Of a DNA stretch of 22,058 nt, positions 1 through 10,043 are shown piece by piece. A model generated the notes under the pieces. It searched no databases, had not been told where the DNA came from, and worked only from the letters and a program-made list of their open reading frames with translations. Source of the stretch: Paraphysomonas bandaiensis (taxonomy: Eukaryota > Chrysophyceae). How positions within the stretch are numbered: the first letter of the stretch is position 1; each line of letters starts with the position of its first letter. The stretch covers positions 1-22,058 of the forward strand of contig CBFFRP010000529.1 in the NCBI GenBank assembly GCA_965644295.1, read 5' to 3'. A program made the position numbers and the translations under genes.

Positions 1-359
1 AGGGATTGGAAATCCGTGAGCAGGGGGCTAGTGCGATACGGCCGTCGTTCCCCAGTTAGGCGCCAGTGCCATAAACCCTCGGTGAGTATTCTCTCAATGG
101 CTTGGTCTACTTCTATGTTACAGACAGTGTAGTTTTGTCGTCCGAGTAGTCGATCTACCTCAAGCCAGTCCTCTCCTGCTACTGCGTCGGCAATGTAAAT
201 TCCTTTGTCTTCATATGTCCATTCAGATTCATCAGAGGTACGTCGTTCGGGGTGTGATCGGACCCATGCTACTGTCCTTGTACAATCGTTGTTTGCTGCA
301 ATGCTTTCAAGCAGTACACCTTTGGCACGATGTCCCAGTGCCCTGTCACGCAGTACTGG
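1..359 (-). pseudogene. Non-LTR retrotransposon RNase H fragment (partial, open at left edge)
   Basis: A continuous reading frame of about 119 codons runs leftward from an in-frame stop at 360-362 and leaves the window. It has no credible start codon, so it is a 5'-truncated or broken fragment. What is seen: a segment reading TVAWVRSHPERR, then a short acidic insert, then EWTYEDKGIYIADAVAG, followed by a linker with WHWRLTGERRPYRTSP. Family knowledge: a W-x-x-x-H motif followed about 20-25 residues later by AD in an ADAVAG-like stretch is the C-terminal half of the RNase H fold in RNase H-bearing non-LTR retrotransposons, where RNase H removes RNA from the cDNA hybrid. The first catalytic acidic residues would lie upstream and are missing. 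The stretch after RNase H resembles the region that normally precedes the zinc knuckle, and that knuckle is seen in another fragment at about 19.6-20.1 kb on the opposite strand. I infer the two are remnants of related elements, not one copy. Confidence 0.72.
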
Positions 360-439
360 TTACTTACTGCGTTATTAGTAGACTGTATGATATGTTACTC
401 TTCTGTTGTACTCTCTAACACGTACAGAGTGTTTTAGTA

Positions 440-465
440 TTTTCAGTTTTCAGTTTTATTTTCAG
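440..465 (+). repeat. Short TTTTCAG direct repeats
   Basis: Three copies of the 7-mer TTTTCAG lie at 440-446, 447-453 and 459-465, the last preceded by a TTTTA spacer. It is simple low-complexity sequence with no inferred function. Confidence 0.6.
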
Positions 466-560
466 TTTCTACTCTCAGAGTGTTGAAGCTGTACATACAT
501 ACCGGATAAAATATTTTTAATCGGGTGTGTTGTGTGTTGAAGTGAAATGCTGAACATGAT

Positions 561-578
561 GTATGTGTATGTGTGTGT
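561..578 (+). repeat. (TG)n-type microsatellite
   Basis: A short run of alternating GT with two GTAT interruptions. It is simple sequence repeat in the non-coding flank. Confidence 0.7.
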
Positions 579-784
579 TACACTGTAGAGATGTATAGCT
601 GTGTTACTCATTCTTCTTCTATATAACGTTTTAATAACGATTCAATTAAGCTCATTCGCGGTTTGCGTTTGTGTGGTGGAGTTCTACCCGCTGGTAGGCT
701 TAACAGTGTAGCAGCCCGCTGGCGTACACTCTAAATCTGTTAAAACGTTTTTAGTAAGAGCTTTCTGTCATTCACGTGTTTCTA

Positions 785-795
785 GTTCTCAGAAA
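785..795 (+). repeat. 11-bp direct repeat at left array boundary
   Basis: GTTCTCAGAAA lies just outside the first recognisable array unit, which starts near 803. The same 11-mer spans the right array boundary at 18559-18569. It could be a target-site-like duplication left when array DNA was inserted, a microhomology used in joining, or chance, because GGTTCTC is itself part of the repeat unit. Confidence 0.45.
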
Positions 796-978
796 CGTCA
801 CATAGATGGTTCTCGTCCTGAAACTTCTGATGCCATTTCTACTGTTATTGCTGCCGTCGTGTGTCATCTGAAGTCATTACAGATATTGTCCCAGATGATA
901 CTGATGGTTCTCGTCGTCCTGAAACAACTGATGCCAATTATACTGTTATTACTGCCGTCGTATGTTGCCCGAATCCAT

Positions 979-1053
979 GACACACAAGAAAGCGAGAGGG
1001 GTTCAAGTCACTTAATCCGCTTCGTCAATTTTTCTCTCGTCTTCTTGTGTGTC
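979..1053 (+). repeat. Hairpin element copy 1 (75 bp imperfect inverted repeat)
   Basis: The left arm GACACACAAGAAAGCGAGAG (979-998) pairs with the right arm CTCTCGTCTTCTTGTGTGTC (1034-1053). Of 20 positions 18 are Watson-Crick, one is G-T and one is A-C. In a plus-strand transcript three further G-U pairs could form next to the loop (GGG 999-1001 with TTT 1031-1033). The inner part carries GGTTCAAGTC at 1000-1009. TCCAT occurs on both sides (974-978 and 1052-1056). It is flanked on the left by the first about 20 bp of an ordinary unit and on the right by a diverged unit beginning GTGTGTCCATCCTGAA. It could be a foldback mini-element that was co-amplified with the array, or a structured RNA segment. 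Copy 1 is preceded by GTATGTTGCCCG instead of the usual GTGTGTTGTCCG. Confidence 0.85.
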
Positions 1054-1199
1054 CATCCTGAATTATATTGTCGCAAATGGTACTTGTGCCTCTCGTCCTG
1101 AACCATCAGATGCCATTTCTACTGTTGTAGCTCCCGTCGTGTGTCATCTGAAGTCATTACAGATATTGTTCCAGATGATACTGGTGCCTCTCGTCGTCC

Positions 1200-1727
1200 T
1201 GAACCATCTGATGCCATTTCTACTGTTATTGCTGCCATCGTGTGTTGTCTACAGCCATGACCGATGTTTTCCCAGATGATACTGATGGTTCTCGTCGTCC
1301 TGAAACAACTGATGCCATTTCTACTGTTATTGCTCCCGTCATGTGTCATCTGAAGTCATTACTGATATGGTCCCAGATGATACTGATGGTTCTCGTCCTG
1401 AACCATCTGATGTCAATTATACTGTTATCGCTGCCGTCGTGTGTCATCTGAAGTCATGACTGATAAGGTCCCCGGTGGTTCTCGTCGTCCTGAAACAACT
1501 GATACCATTTCTACTGTTATTGCTCCCGTCGTGTGTCATCTGAAGTCATTACTGATATGGTCCTAGATGGTTCTCTTCCTGAAACTTCTGATGCCATTTC
1601 TACTGTTGTTGCTCCCGTCGTGTGCCATCTGAAGTCATTACAGATATTGTTCCAGATGATACTGGTGCCTCTCGTCGTCCTGAAACATCTAATGCAAGTT
1701 CTACTGTTATTGCTGCCGTCGTGTGTC
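1200..1727 (+). repeat. Internal duplication A, first copy (partner 2067-2594)
   Basis: About 0.53 kb recurs at an offset of exactly 867 bp, including the rare stretches GTGTGTTGTCTACAGCC, GATGTTTTCCCAG and GATAAGGTCCCCGGTGG. At least one difference is visible (CATCTGAAG near 1346, CATATGAAG near 2213). Confidence 0.85.
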
Positions 1728-2066
1728 GTCTAAAGCCATGACCGATATTGTCCCACATGATACTAATGGTTCTCGTCCTGAAACATCTGATTCCATTTCT
1801 ACGGTAATTGCTGCCGTCGTGTGTCATCTGAAGTCATTACTGATATTGTCCCAGATGATACTGATGGTTCTCGTCGTCCGGAAGCAACTGATGCCAATTA
1901 TACTGTTATTACTGCCGTCGTGTGTCATCTGAAGTCATTACAGATATTGTCCTAGATGGTTCTCGTCCAGAAACATCTGATGCCAATTATACTGTAATCG
2001 CTGCCGTCGTGTGTCATCTTAAGCCATGACTGATATTGTCCCAGATGATACTGATGGTTCTCGTCC

Positions 2067-2594
2067 TGAACCATCTGATGCCATTTCTACTGTTATTGCT
2101 GCCATCGTGTGTTGTCTACAGCCATGACCGATGTTTTCCCAGATGATACTGATGGTTCTCGTCGTCCTGAAACAACTGATGCCATTTCTACTGTTATTGC
2201 TCCCGTCATGTGTCATATGAAGTCATTACTGATATGGTCCCAGATGATACTGATGGTTCTCGTCCTGAACCATCTGATGTCAATTATACTGTTATCGCTG
2301 CCGTCGTGTGTCATCTGAAGTCATGACTGATAAGGTCCCCGGTGGTTCTCGTCGTCCTGAAACAACTGATACCATTTCTACTGTTATTGCTCCCGTCGTG
2401 TGTCATCTGAAGTCATTACTGATATGGTCCTAGATGGTTCTCTTCCTGAAACTTCTGATGCCATTTCTACTGTTGTTGCTCCCGTCGTGTGCCATCTGAA
2501 GTCATTACAGATATTGTTCCAGATGATACTGGTGCCTCTCGTCGTCCTGAAACATCTAATGCAAGTTCTACTGTTATTGCTGCCGTCGTGTGTC
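2067..2594 (+). repeat. Internal duplication A, second copy
   Basis: Partner of 1200-1727. Its last part is also the source or copy of the block that starts near 5909. Confidence 0.85.
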
Positions 2595-3154
2595 ATCTGA
2601 AGTCATTACAGATATTGTTCCAGATGATACTGGTGGTTCTCGTCGTCCGGAACCATCAGATGCCATTTATACTGTTATTGCTGCCGTCGTGTGTCGCCTA
2701 AAGCCATGACCGATATTGTCCCAGATGATACTGATGGTTCTCGTCGTCCTGAAACAACTGATGCCAATTATACTGTTATTGCTGCCGTCGTGTGTCGTCT
2801 AAAGCCATGACCGATATTGTCCCAAATGATACTGATGGTTCTCGTCGTCCTGAAACAACTGATGCCAATTATACTGTTATTGCTGCCGTCGTGTGTTGTC
2901 CGAATCCATGACACACAAGAAAGCGAGAGGGGTTCAAGTCACTTAATCCGCTTCGTCAATTTTTCTCTCGTCTTCTTGTGTGTCCATCCTGAATTATATT
3001 GTCGCAAATGGTACTTGTGCCTCTCGTCCTGAACCATCAGATGCCATTTCTACTGTTGTAGCTCCCGTCGTGTGTCATCTGAAGTCATTACAGATATTGT
3101 TCCAGATGATACTGGTGCCTCTCGTCGTCCTGAAACATCTAATGCAAGTTCTAC
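2262..3154 (+). repeat. Internal duplication B, first copy (partner 5909-6801)
   Basis: About 0.89 kb recurs at an offset of 3647 bp, with one visible change (GCTCCCGTCG near 2390, GCTGCCGTCG near 6037). It includes one hairpin copy in each partner. Confidence 0.85.
2910..2984 (+). repeat. Hairpin element copy 2
   Basis: Same 75 bp by reading. It lies 1931 bp after copy 1 with the common left context GTGTGTTGTCCG. Confidence 0.85.
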
Positions 3155-3660
3155 TGTTATTGCTGCCGTCGTGTGTCGTCTAAAGCCATGACCGATATTG
3201 TCCCACATGATACTAATGGTACTCGTCCTGAAACATCTGATGCCATTTATACTGTTATTGCTGCCGTCGTGTGTCATCTGAAGTCATTACAGATATTGTC
3301 CCAGATGATACTGATGGTTCTCGTCGTCCGGAACCATCAGATGCAATTACTACTGTAATTGCTTCCGTCGCGTGTCGTCTAAAGCCATGACTGATATTGT
3401 CCCAGATGATACTGATGGTTCTCGTCGTCCTGAAACAACTGATGCCAATTATACTGTTATTGCTGCCGTCGTGTGTCATCTGAAGTCATTACTGATATTG
3501 TCCTAGATGGTTCTCGTCCAGAAACATCTGATGCCATTTTTACTGTTATTGCTGCCGTCGTGTGTCATCTTAAGCCATGACTGATATTGTCCCAGATGAT
3601 ACTGATGGTTCTCGTCGTCCTGAAACAACTGATGCCAATTATACTGTTATTACTGCCGTC

Positions 3661-3749
3661 GTGTGTCATCTGAAGTCATTACTGATATTGTCCTAGATGG
3701 TTCTCGTCCAGAAACATCTGATGCCATTTTTACTCTTATTGCTGCCGTC
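3661..3749 (+). repeat. Representative 89-bp unit variant
   Basis: Relative to the 101-bp unit this version has lost 12 bp (9 bp in GATGATACTGATGG and one CGT), giving TCCTAGATGGTTCTCGTCC. It often alternates with a 101-bp unit to form a 190-bp dimer. This copy also has the rare TACTCTTATT variant, which is shared with the copy at about 6990. Confidence 0.88.
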
Positions 3750-4059
3750 GTGTGTCATCTTAAGCCATGACTGATATTGTCCCAGATGATACTGATGGTT
3801 CTCGTCGTCCGGAAGCAACTGATGCCATTTATACTGTTATTACTGCCGTCGTGTGTCATCTGAAGTCATTACTGATATTGTCCTAGATGGTTCTCGTCCA
3901 GAAACATCTGATGCCATTTTTACTGTTATTGCTGCCGTCGTGTGTCGTCTAAAGCCATGACCGATATTGTCCCAAATGATACTGATGGTTCTCGTCGTCC
4001 TGAAACAACTGATGCCAATTATACTGTTATTGCTGCCGTCGTGTGTTGTCCGAATCCAT

Positions 4060-4134
4060 GACACACAAGAAAGCGAGAGGGGTTCAAGTCACTTAATCCG
4101 CTTCGTCAATTTTTCTCTCGTCTTCTTGTGTGTC
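4060..4134 (+). repeat. Hairpin element copy 3
   Basis: Spacing from copy 2 is 1150 bp. The diverged unit to its right ends GTAGCTGCCGTC instead of the usual GTAGCTCCCGTC. Confidence 0.85.
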
Positions 4135-4219
4135 CATCCTGAATTATATTGTCGCAAATGGTACTTGTGCCTCTCGTCCTGAACCATCAGATGCCATTTC
4201 TACTGTTGTAGCTGCCGTC

Positions 4220-4320
4220 GTGTGTCATCTGAAGTCATTACAGATATTGTTCCAGATGATACTGGTGCCTCTCGTCGTCCTGAAACATCTAATGCAAGTT
4301 CTACTGTTATTGCTGCCGTC
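4220..4320 (+). repeat. Representative 101-bp unit
   Basis: A full-length unit, counted base by base. It reads as the dinucleotide GT plus 33 open codons in the frame GTG TCA TCT GAA GTC ATT. The translation includes SSEVITDIVPDDTGASRRPE and ends STVIAAV. The peptide is rich in Ser, Thr, Asp and Pro. Confidence 0.9.
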
Positions 4321-4421
4321 GTGTGTCAACTGAAGTCATTACAGATATTGTTCCAGATGATACTGGTGGTTCTCGTCGTCCGGAAGCAACTGATGCCATT
4401 TATACTGTTATTGCTGCCGTC

Positions 4422-4513
4422 GTGTGTCATCTGAAGTCATTACTGATATTGTCCTAGATGGTTCTCGTCGTCCGGAACCATCAGATGCAATTACTACTGT
4501 AATTGCTTCCGTC
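4422..4513 (+). repeat. 92-bp unit variant
   Basis: It has the 9-bp deletion of the short type (TCCTAGATGG) but keeps the CGTCGT pair and ends in the GCTTCCGTC form. It looks like a recombinant between the 89-bp and 101-bp classes. It replaces the 89-bp unit found at the equivalent place in the downstream duplicate, which explains the 3-bp change in offset between the two blocks. Confidence 0.8.
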
Positions 4514-4823
4514 GCGTGTCATCTTAAGCCATGACTGATATTGTCCCAGATGATACTGATGGTTCTCGTCGTCCGGAAGCAACTGATGCCATTTATACTG
4601 TTATTACTGCCGTCGTGTGTCATCTGAAGTCATTACTGATATTGTCCTAGATGGTTCTCGTCCAGAAACATCTGATGCCATTTTTACTGTTATTGCTGCC
4701 GTCGTGTGTCGTCTAAAGCCATGACCGATATTGTCCCAAATGATACTGATGGTTCTCGTCGTCCTGAAACAACTGATGCCAATTATACTGTTATTGCTGC
4801 CGTCGTGTGTTGTCCGAATCCAT

Positions 4824-4898
4824 GACACACAAGAAAGCGAGAGGGGTTCAAGTCACTTAATCCGCTTCGTCAATTTTTCTCTCGTCTTCTTGTGTGTC
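4824..4898 (+). repeat. Hairpin element copy 4
   Basis: Spacing from copy 3 is 764 bp. It belongs to the block that is duplicated 3255 bp downstream as copy 7. Confidence 0.85.
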
Positions 4899-5084
4899 CA
4901 TCCTGAATTATATTGTCGCAAATGGTACTTGTGCCTCTCGTCCTGAACCATCAGATGCCATTTCTACTGTTGTAGCTCCCGTCGTGTGTCATCTGAAGTC
5001 ATTACAGATATTGTTCCAGATGATACTGGTGCCTCTCGTCGTCCTGAAACATCTAATGCAAGTTCTACTGTTATTGCTGCCGTC

Positions 5085-5182
5085 GTGTGTCGTCTAAAGC
5101 CATGACCGATATTGTCCCACATGATACTAATGGTTCTCGTCCTGAAACATCTGATTCCATTTCTACGGTAATTGCTGCCGTC
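5085..5182 (+). repeat. Representative 98-bp unit variant
   Basis: This version starts GTGTGTCGTCTAAAGCCATG and carries CCACATGATACTAATGG. It lacks one CGT of the CGTCGT pair, a 3-bp deletion. It is the form that typically follows the unit containing GCAAGTTCTACTG, and it also carries the TCTACGGTAATT variant. Confidence 0.88.
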
Positions 5183-5473
5183 GTGTGTCATCTGAAGTCA
5201 TTACAGATATTGTCCCAGATGATACTGATGGTTCTCGTCGTCCGGAACCATCAGATGCAATTACTACTGTAATTGCTTCCGTCGCGTGTCGTCTAAAGCC
5301 ATGACTGATATTGTCCCAGATGATACTGATGGTTCTCGTCGTCCTGAAACAACTGATGCCAATTATACTGTTATTGCTGCCGTCGTGTGTCATCTGAAGT
5401 CATTACTGATATTGTCCTAGATGGTTCTCGTCCAGAAACATCTGATGCCATTTTTACTGTTATTGCTGCCGTC

Positions 5474-5572
5474 GTGTCATCTTAAGCCATGACTGATATT
5501 GTCCCAGATGATACTGATGGTTCTCGTCGTCCGGAAGCAACTGATGCCATTTATACTGTTATTACTGCCGTC
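5474..5572 (+). repeat. 99-bp unit lacking the junction GT
   Basis: The junction reads GCCGTCGTGTCATC instead of GCCGTCGTGTGTCATC, so this unit is exactly 99 bp (33 codons) and would not shift the frame. It is the only such junction I noticed. The in-unit frame of this copy has a TAA (TCT TAA GCC), so it does not restore a long ORF. Confidence 0.8.
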
Positions 5573-5908
5573 GTGTGTCATCTGAAGTCATTACTGATAT
5601 TGTCCTAGATGGTTCTCGTCCAGAAACATCTGATTCCATTTCTACGGTAATTGCTGCCGTCGTGTGTCATCTGAAGTCATTACAGATATTGTCCCAGATG
5701 ATACTGATGGTTCTCGTCGTCCGGAACCATCAGATGCAATTACTACTGTAATTGCTTCCGTCGCGTGTCGTCTAAAGCCATGACTGATATTGTCCCAGAT
5801 GATACTGATGGTTCTCGTCGTCCTGAAACAACTGATGCCAATTATACTGTTATTGCTGCCGTCGTGTGTCATCTGAAGTCATTACTGATATTGTCCTAGA
5901 TGGTTCTC

Positions 5909-6801
5909 GTCCTGAACCATCTGATGTCAATTATACTGTTATCGCTGCCGTCGTGTGTCATCTGAAGTCATGACTGATAAGGTCCCCGGTGGTTCTCGTC
6001 GTCCTGAAACAACTGATACCATTTCTACTGTTATTGCTGCCGTCGTGTGTCATCTGAAGTCATTACTGATATGGTCCTAGATGGTTCTCTTCCTGAAACT
6101 TCTGATGCCATTTCTACTGTTGTTGCTCCCGTCGTGTGCCATCTGAAGTCATTACAGATATTGTTCCAGATGATACTGGTGCCTCTCGTCGTCCTGAAAC
6201 ATCTAATGCAAGTTCTACTGTTATTGCTGCCGTCGTGTGTCATCTGAAGTCATTACAGATATTGTTCCAGATGATACTGGTGGTTCTCGTCGTCCGGAAC
6301 CATCAGATGCCATTTATACTGTTATTGCTGCCGTCGTGTGTCGCCTAAAGCCATGACCGATATTGTCCCAGATGATACTGATGGTTCTCGTCGTCCTGAA
6401 ACAACTGATGCCAATTATACTGTTATTGCTGCCGTCGTGTGTCGTCTAAAGCCATGACCGATATTGTCCCAAATGATACTGATGGTTCTCGTCGTCCTGA
6501 AACAACTGATGCCAATTATACTGTTATTGCTGCCGTCGTGTGTTGTCCGAATCCATGACACACAAGAAAGCGAGAGGGGTTCAAGTCACTTAATCCGCTT
6601 CGTCAATTTTTCTCTCGTCTTCTTGTGTGTCCATCCTGAATTATATTGTCGCAAATGGTACTTGTGCCTCTCGTCCTGAACCATCAGATGCCATTTCTAC
6701 TGTTGTAGCTCCCGTCGTGTGTCATCTGAAGTCATTACAGATATTGTTCCAGATGATACTGGTGCCTCTCGTCGTCCTGAAACATCTAATGCAAGTTCTA
6801 C
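5909..6801 (+). repeat. Internal duplication B, second copy
   Basis: Partner of 2262-3154. The match ends inside a unit, where the downstream copy switches to the GTAATTGCTTCC form, which looks like an unequal-exchange breakpoint. Confidence 0.83.
6557..6631 (+). repeat. Hairpin element copy 5
   Basis: It lies 3647 bp after copy 2, inside the block duplicated from there. Confidence 0.85.
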
Positions 6802-7317
6802 TGTAATTGCTTCCGTCGCGTGTCGTCTAAAGCCATGACTGATATTGTCCCAGATGATACTGATGGTTCTCGTCGTCCTGAAACAACTGATGCCAATTAT
6901 ACTGTTATTGCTGCCGTCGTGTGTCATCTGAAGTCATTACTGATATTGTCCTAGATGGTTCTCGTCCAGAAACATCTGATGCCATTTTTACTCTTATTGC
7001 TGCCGTCGTGTGTCATCTTAAGCCATGACTGATATTGTCCCAGATGATACTGATGGTTCTCGTCGTCCGGAAGCAACTGATGCCATTTATACTGTTATTA
7101 CTGCCGTCGTGTGTCATCTGAAGTCATTACTGATATTGTCCTAGATGGTTCTCGTCCAGAAACATCTGATGCCATTTTTACTGTTATTGCTGCCGTCGTG
7201 TGTCGTCTAAAGCCATGACCGATATTGTCCCAAATGATACTGATGGTTCTCGTCGTCCTGAAACAACTGATGCCAATTATACTGTTATTGCTGCCGTCGT
7301 GTGTTGTCCGAATCCAT

Positions 7318-7392
7318 GACACACAAGAAAGCGAGAGGGGTTCAAGTCACTTAATCCGCTTCGTCAATTTTTCTCTCGTCTTCTTGTGTGTC
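7318..7392 (+). repeat. Hairpin element copy 6
   Basis: Duplicate of copy 3 at offset 3258 bp. The unit to its right has the private change CAGATGTCATTTC. Confidence 0.85.
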
Positions 7393-8078
7393 CATCCTGA
7401 ATTATATTGTCGCAAATGGTACTTGTGCCTCTCGTCCTGAACCATCAGATGTCATTTCTACTGTTGTAGCTCCCGTCGTGTGTCATCTGAAGTCATTACA
7501 GATATTGTTCCAGATGATACTGGTGCCTCTCGTCGTCCTGAAACATCTAATGCAAGTTCTACTGTTATTGCTGCCGTCGTGTGTCAACTGAAGTCATTAC
7601 AGATATTGTTCCAGATGATACTGATGGTTCTCGTCGTCCGGAAGCAACTGATGCCATTTATACTGTTATTGCTGCCGTCGTGTGTCATCTGAAGTCATTA
7701 CTGATATTGTCCTAGATGGTTCTCGTCCAGAAACATCTGATGCCATTTTTACTGTTATTGCTGCCGTCGTGTGTCATCTTAAGCCATGACTGATATTGTC
7801 CCAGATGATACTGATGGTTCTCGTCGTCCGGAAGCAACTGATGCCATTTATACTGTTATTACTGCCGTCGTGTGTCATCTGAAGTCATTACTGATATTGT
7901 CCTAGATGGTTCTCGTCCAGAAACATCTGATGCCATTTTTACTGTTATTGCTGCCGTCGTGTGTCGTCTAAAGCCATGACCGATATTGTCCCAAATGATA
8001 CTGATGGTTCTCGTCGTCCTGAAACAACTGATGCCAATTATACTGTTATTGCTGCCGTCGTGTGTTGTCCGAATCCAT

Positions 8079-8153
8079 GACACACAAGAAAGCGAGAGGG
8101 GTTCAAGTCACTTAATCCGCTTCGTCAATTTTTCTCTCGTCTTCTTGTGTGTC
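8079..8153 (+). repeat. Hairpin element copy 7
   Basis: Duplicate of copy 4, 761 bp after copy 6. Confidence 0.85.
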
Positions 8154-8937
8154 CATCCTGAATTATATTGTCGCAAATGGTACTTGTGCCTCTCGTCCTG
8201 AACCATCAGATGCCATTTCTACTGTTGTAGCTCCCGTCGTGTGTCATCTGAAGTCATTACAGATATTGTTCCAGATGATACTGGTGCCTCTCGTCGTCCT
8301 GAAACATCTAATGCAAGTTCTACTGTTATTGCTGCCGTCGTGTGTCGTCTAAAGCCATGACCGATATTGTCCCACATGATACTAATGGTTCTCGTCCTGA
8401 AACATCTGATTCCATTTCTACGGTAATTGCTGCCGTCGTGTGTCATCTGAAGTCATTACAGATATTGTCCCAGATGATACTGATGGTTCTCGTCGTCCGG
8501 AACCATCAGATGCAATTACTACTGTAATTGCTTCCGTCGCGTGTCGTCTAAAGCCATGACTGATATTGTCCCAGATGATACTGATGGTTCTCGTCGTCCT
8601 GAAACAACTGATGCCAATTATACTGTTATTGCTGCCGTCGTGTGTCATCTGAAGTCATTACTGATATTGTCCTAGATGGTTCTCGTCCGGAAGCAACTGA
8701 TGCCATTTATACTGTTATTACTGCCGTCGTGTGTCATCTGAAGTCATTACTGATATTGTCCTAGATGGTTCTCGTCCAGAAACATCTGATGCCATTTTTA
8801 CTGTTATTGCTGCCGTCGTGTGTCGTCTAAAGCCATGACCGATATTGTCCCAAATGATACTGATGGTTCTCGTCGTCCTGAAACAACTGATGCCAATTAT
8901 ACTGTTATTGCTGCCGTCGTGTGTTGTCCGAATCCAT

Positions 8938-9012
8938 GACACACAAGAAAGCGAGAGGGGTTCAAGTCACTTAATCCGCTTCGTCAATTTTTCTCTCGTC
9001 TTCTTGTGTGTC
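8938..9012 (+). repeat. Hairpin element copy 8
   Basis: Spacing from copy 7 is 859 bp. It heads the first of three related blocks (see 9008, 10271 and 12413). Confidence 0.85.
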
Positions 9013-9992
9013 CATCCTGAATTATATTGTCGCAAATGGTACTTGTGCCTCTCGTCCTGAACCATCAGATGCCATTTCTACTGTTGTAGCTCCCGTCGTG
9101 TGTCATCTGAAGTCATTACAGATATTGTTCCAGATGATACTGGTGCCTCTCGTCGTCCTGAAACATCTAATGCAAGTTCTACTGTTATTGCTGCCGTCGT
9201 GTGTCGTCTAAAGCCATGACCGATATTGTCCCACATGATACTAATGGTTCTCGTCCTGAAACATCTGATTCCATTTCTACGGTAATTGCTGCCGTCGTGT
9301 GTCATCTGAAGTCATTACAGATATTGTCCCAGATGATACTGATGGTTTTCGTCGTCCGGAACCATCAGATGCAATTACTACTGTAATTGCTTCCGTCGCG
9401 TGTCGTCTAAAGCCATGACTGATATTGTCCCAGATGATACTGATGGTTCTCGTCGTCCTGAAACAACTGATGCCAATTATACTGTTATTGCTGCCGTCGT
9501 GTGTCATCTGAAGTCATTACTGATATTGTCCTAGATGGTTCTCGTCCAGAAACATCTGATGCCATTTTTACTGTTATTGCTGCCGTCGTGTGTCATCTTA
9601 AGCCATGACTGATATTGTCCCAGATGATACTGATGGTTCTCGTCGTCCGGAAGCAACTGATGCCATTTTTACTGTTATTACTGCCGTCGTGTGTCATCTG
9701 AAGTCATTACTGATATTGTCCTAGATGGTTCTCGTCCAGAAACATCTGATTCCATTTCTACGGTAATTGCTGCCGTCGTGTGTCATCTGAAGTCATTACA
9801 GATATTGTCCCAGATGATACTGATGGTTCTCGTCGTCCTGAAACATCTAATGCAAGTTCTACTGTTGTAGCTCCCGTCGTGTGTCATCTGAAGTCATTAC
9901 AGATATTGTTCCAGATGATACTGGTGCCTCTCGTCGTCCTGAAACATCTAATGCAAGTTCTACTGTTATTGCTGCCGTCGTGTGTCGTCTAA
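9008..9992 (+). repeat. Internal duplication D, copy 1 of 3
   Basis: It matches 10271-11255 (offset 1263) and 12413-13397 (offset 3405). All three carry the otherwise rare ATGGTTTTCGTCG variant (near 9346, 10609 and 12751). This copy has GCCGTCGTG near 9688, where the other two have GCCGTTGTG. Confidence 0.87.
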
Positions 9993-10043
9993 AGCCATGA
10001 CCGATATTGTCCCACATGATACTGATGGTTCTCGTCGTCCTGA

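Larger units (their letters stand above)
360..802. other. Non-coding left flank of the array
   Basis: I recognise no gene here. The stretch is T-rich on the plus strand and contains simple repeats and a TATATAA at 620-626 that could serve as a TATA element in an LTR or promoter, although nothing else supports this. No long reading frame, tRNA or clear LTR end (TG...CA with primer-binding site) could be identified. It separates the RNase H remnant from the tandem array. Confidence 0.5.
3655..5427 (+). repeat. Internal duplication C, first copy (partner about 6913-8682)
   Basis: About 1.77 kb recurs at an offset of 3258 bp, which changes to 3255 bp after about 4.45 kb. There a 92-bp unit in this copy replaces an 89-bp unit in the other. 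It carries the rare TACTCTTATT variant and two hairpins. Confidence 0.85.
6913..8682 (+). repeat. Internal duplication C, second copy
   Basis: Partner of 3655-5427. Equivalent features keep the same order and spacing through the whole block. Confidence 0.85.

Noticed and set aside
215-418. 67-codon plus-strand ORF in the left flank
   Set aside because: It overlaps the minus-strand RNase H frame, which has recognisable family motifs. The plus-strand peptide has none.
999-1030. tRNA gene or tRNA-derived SINE in the hairpin
   Set aside because: Only a B-box-like 10-mer is present. No A box, acceptor stem, anticodon arm or five-pair T stem can be drawn.
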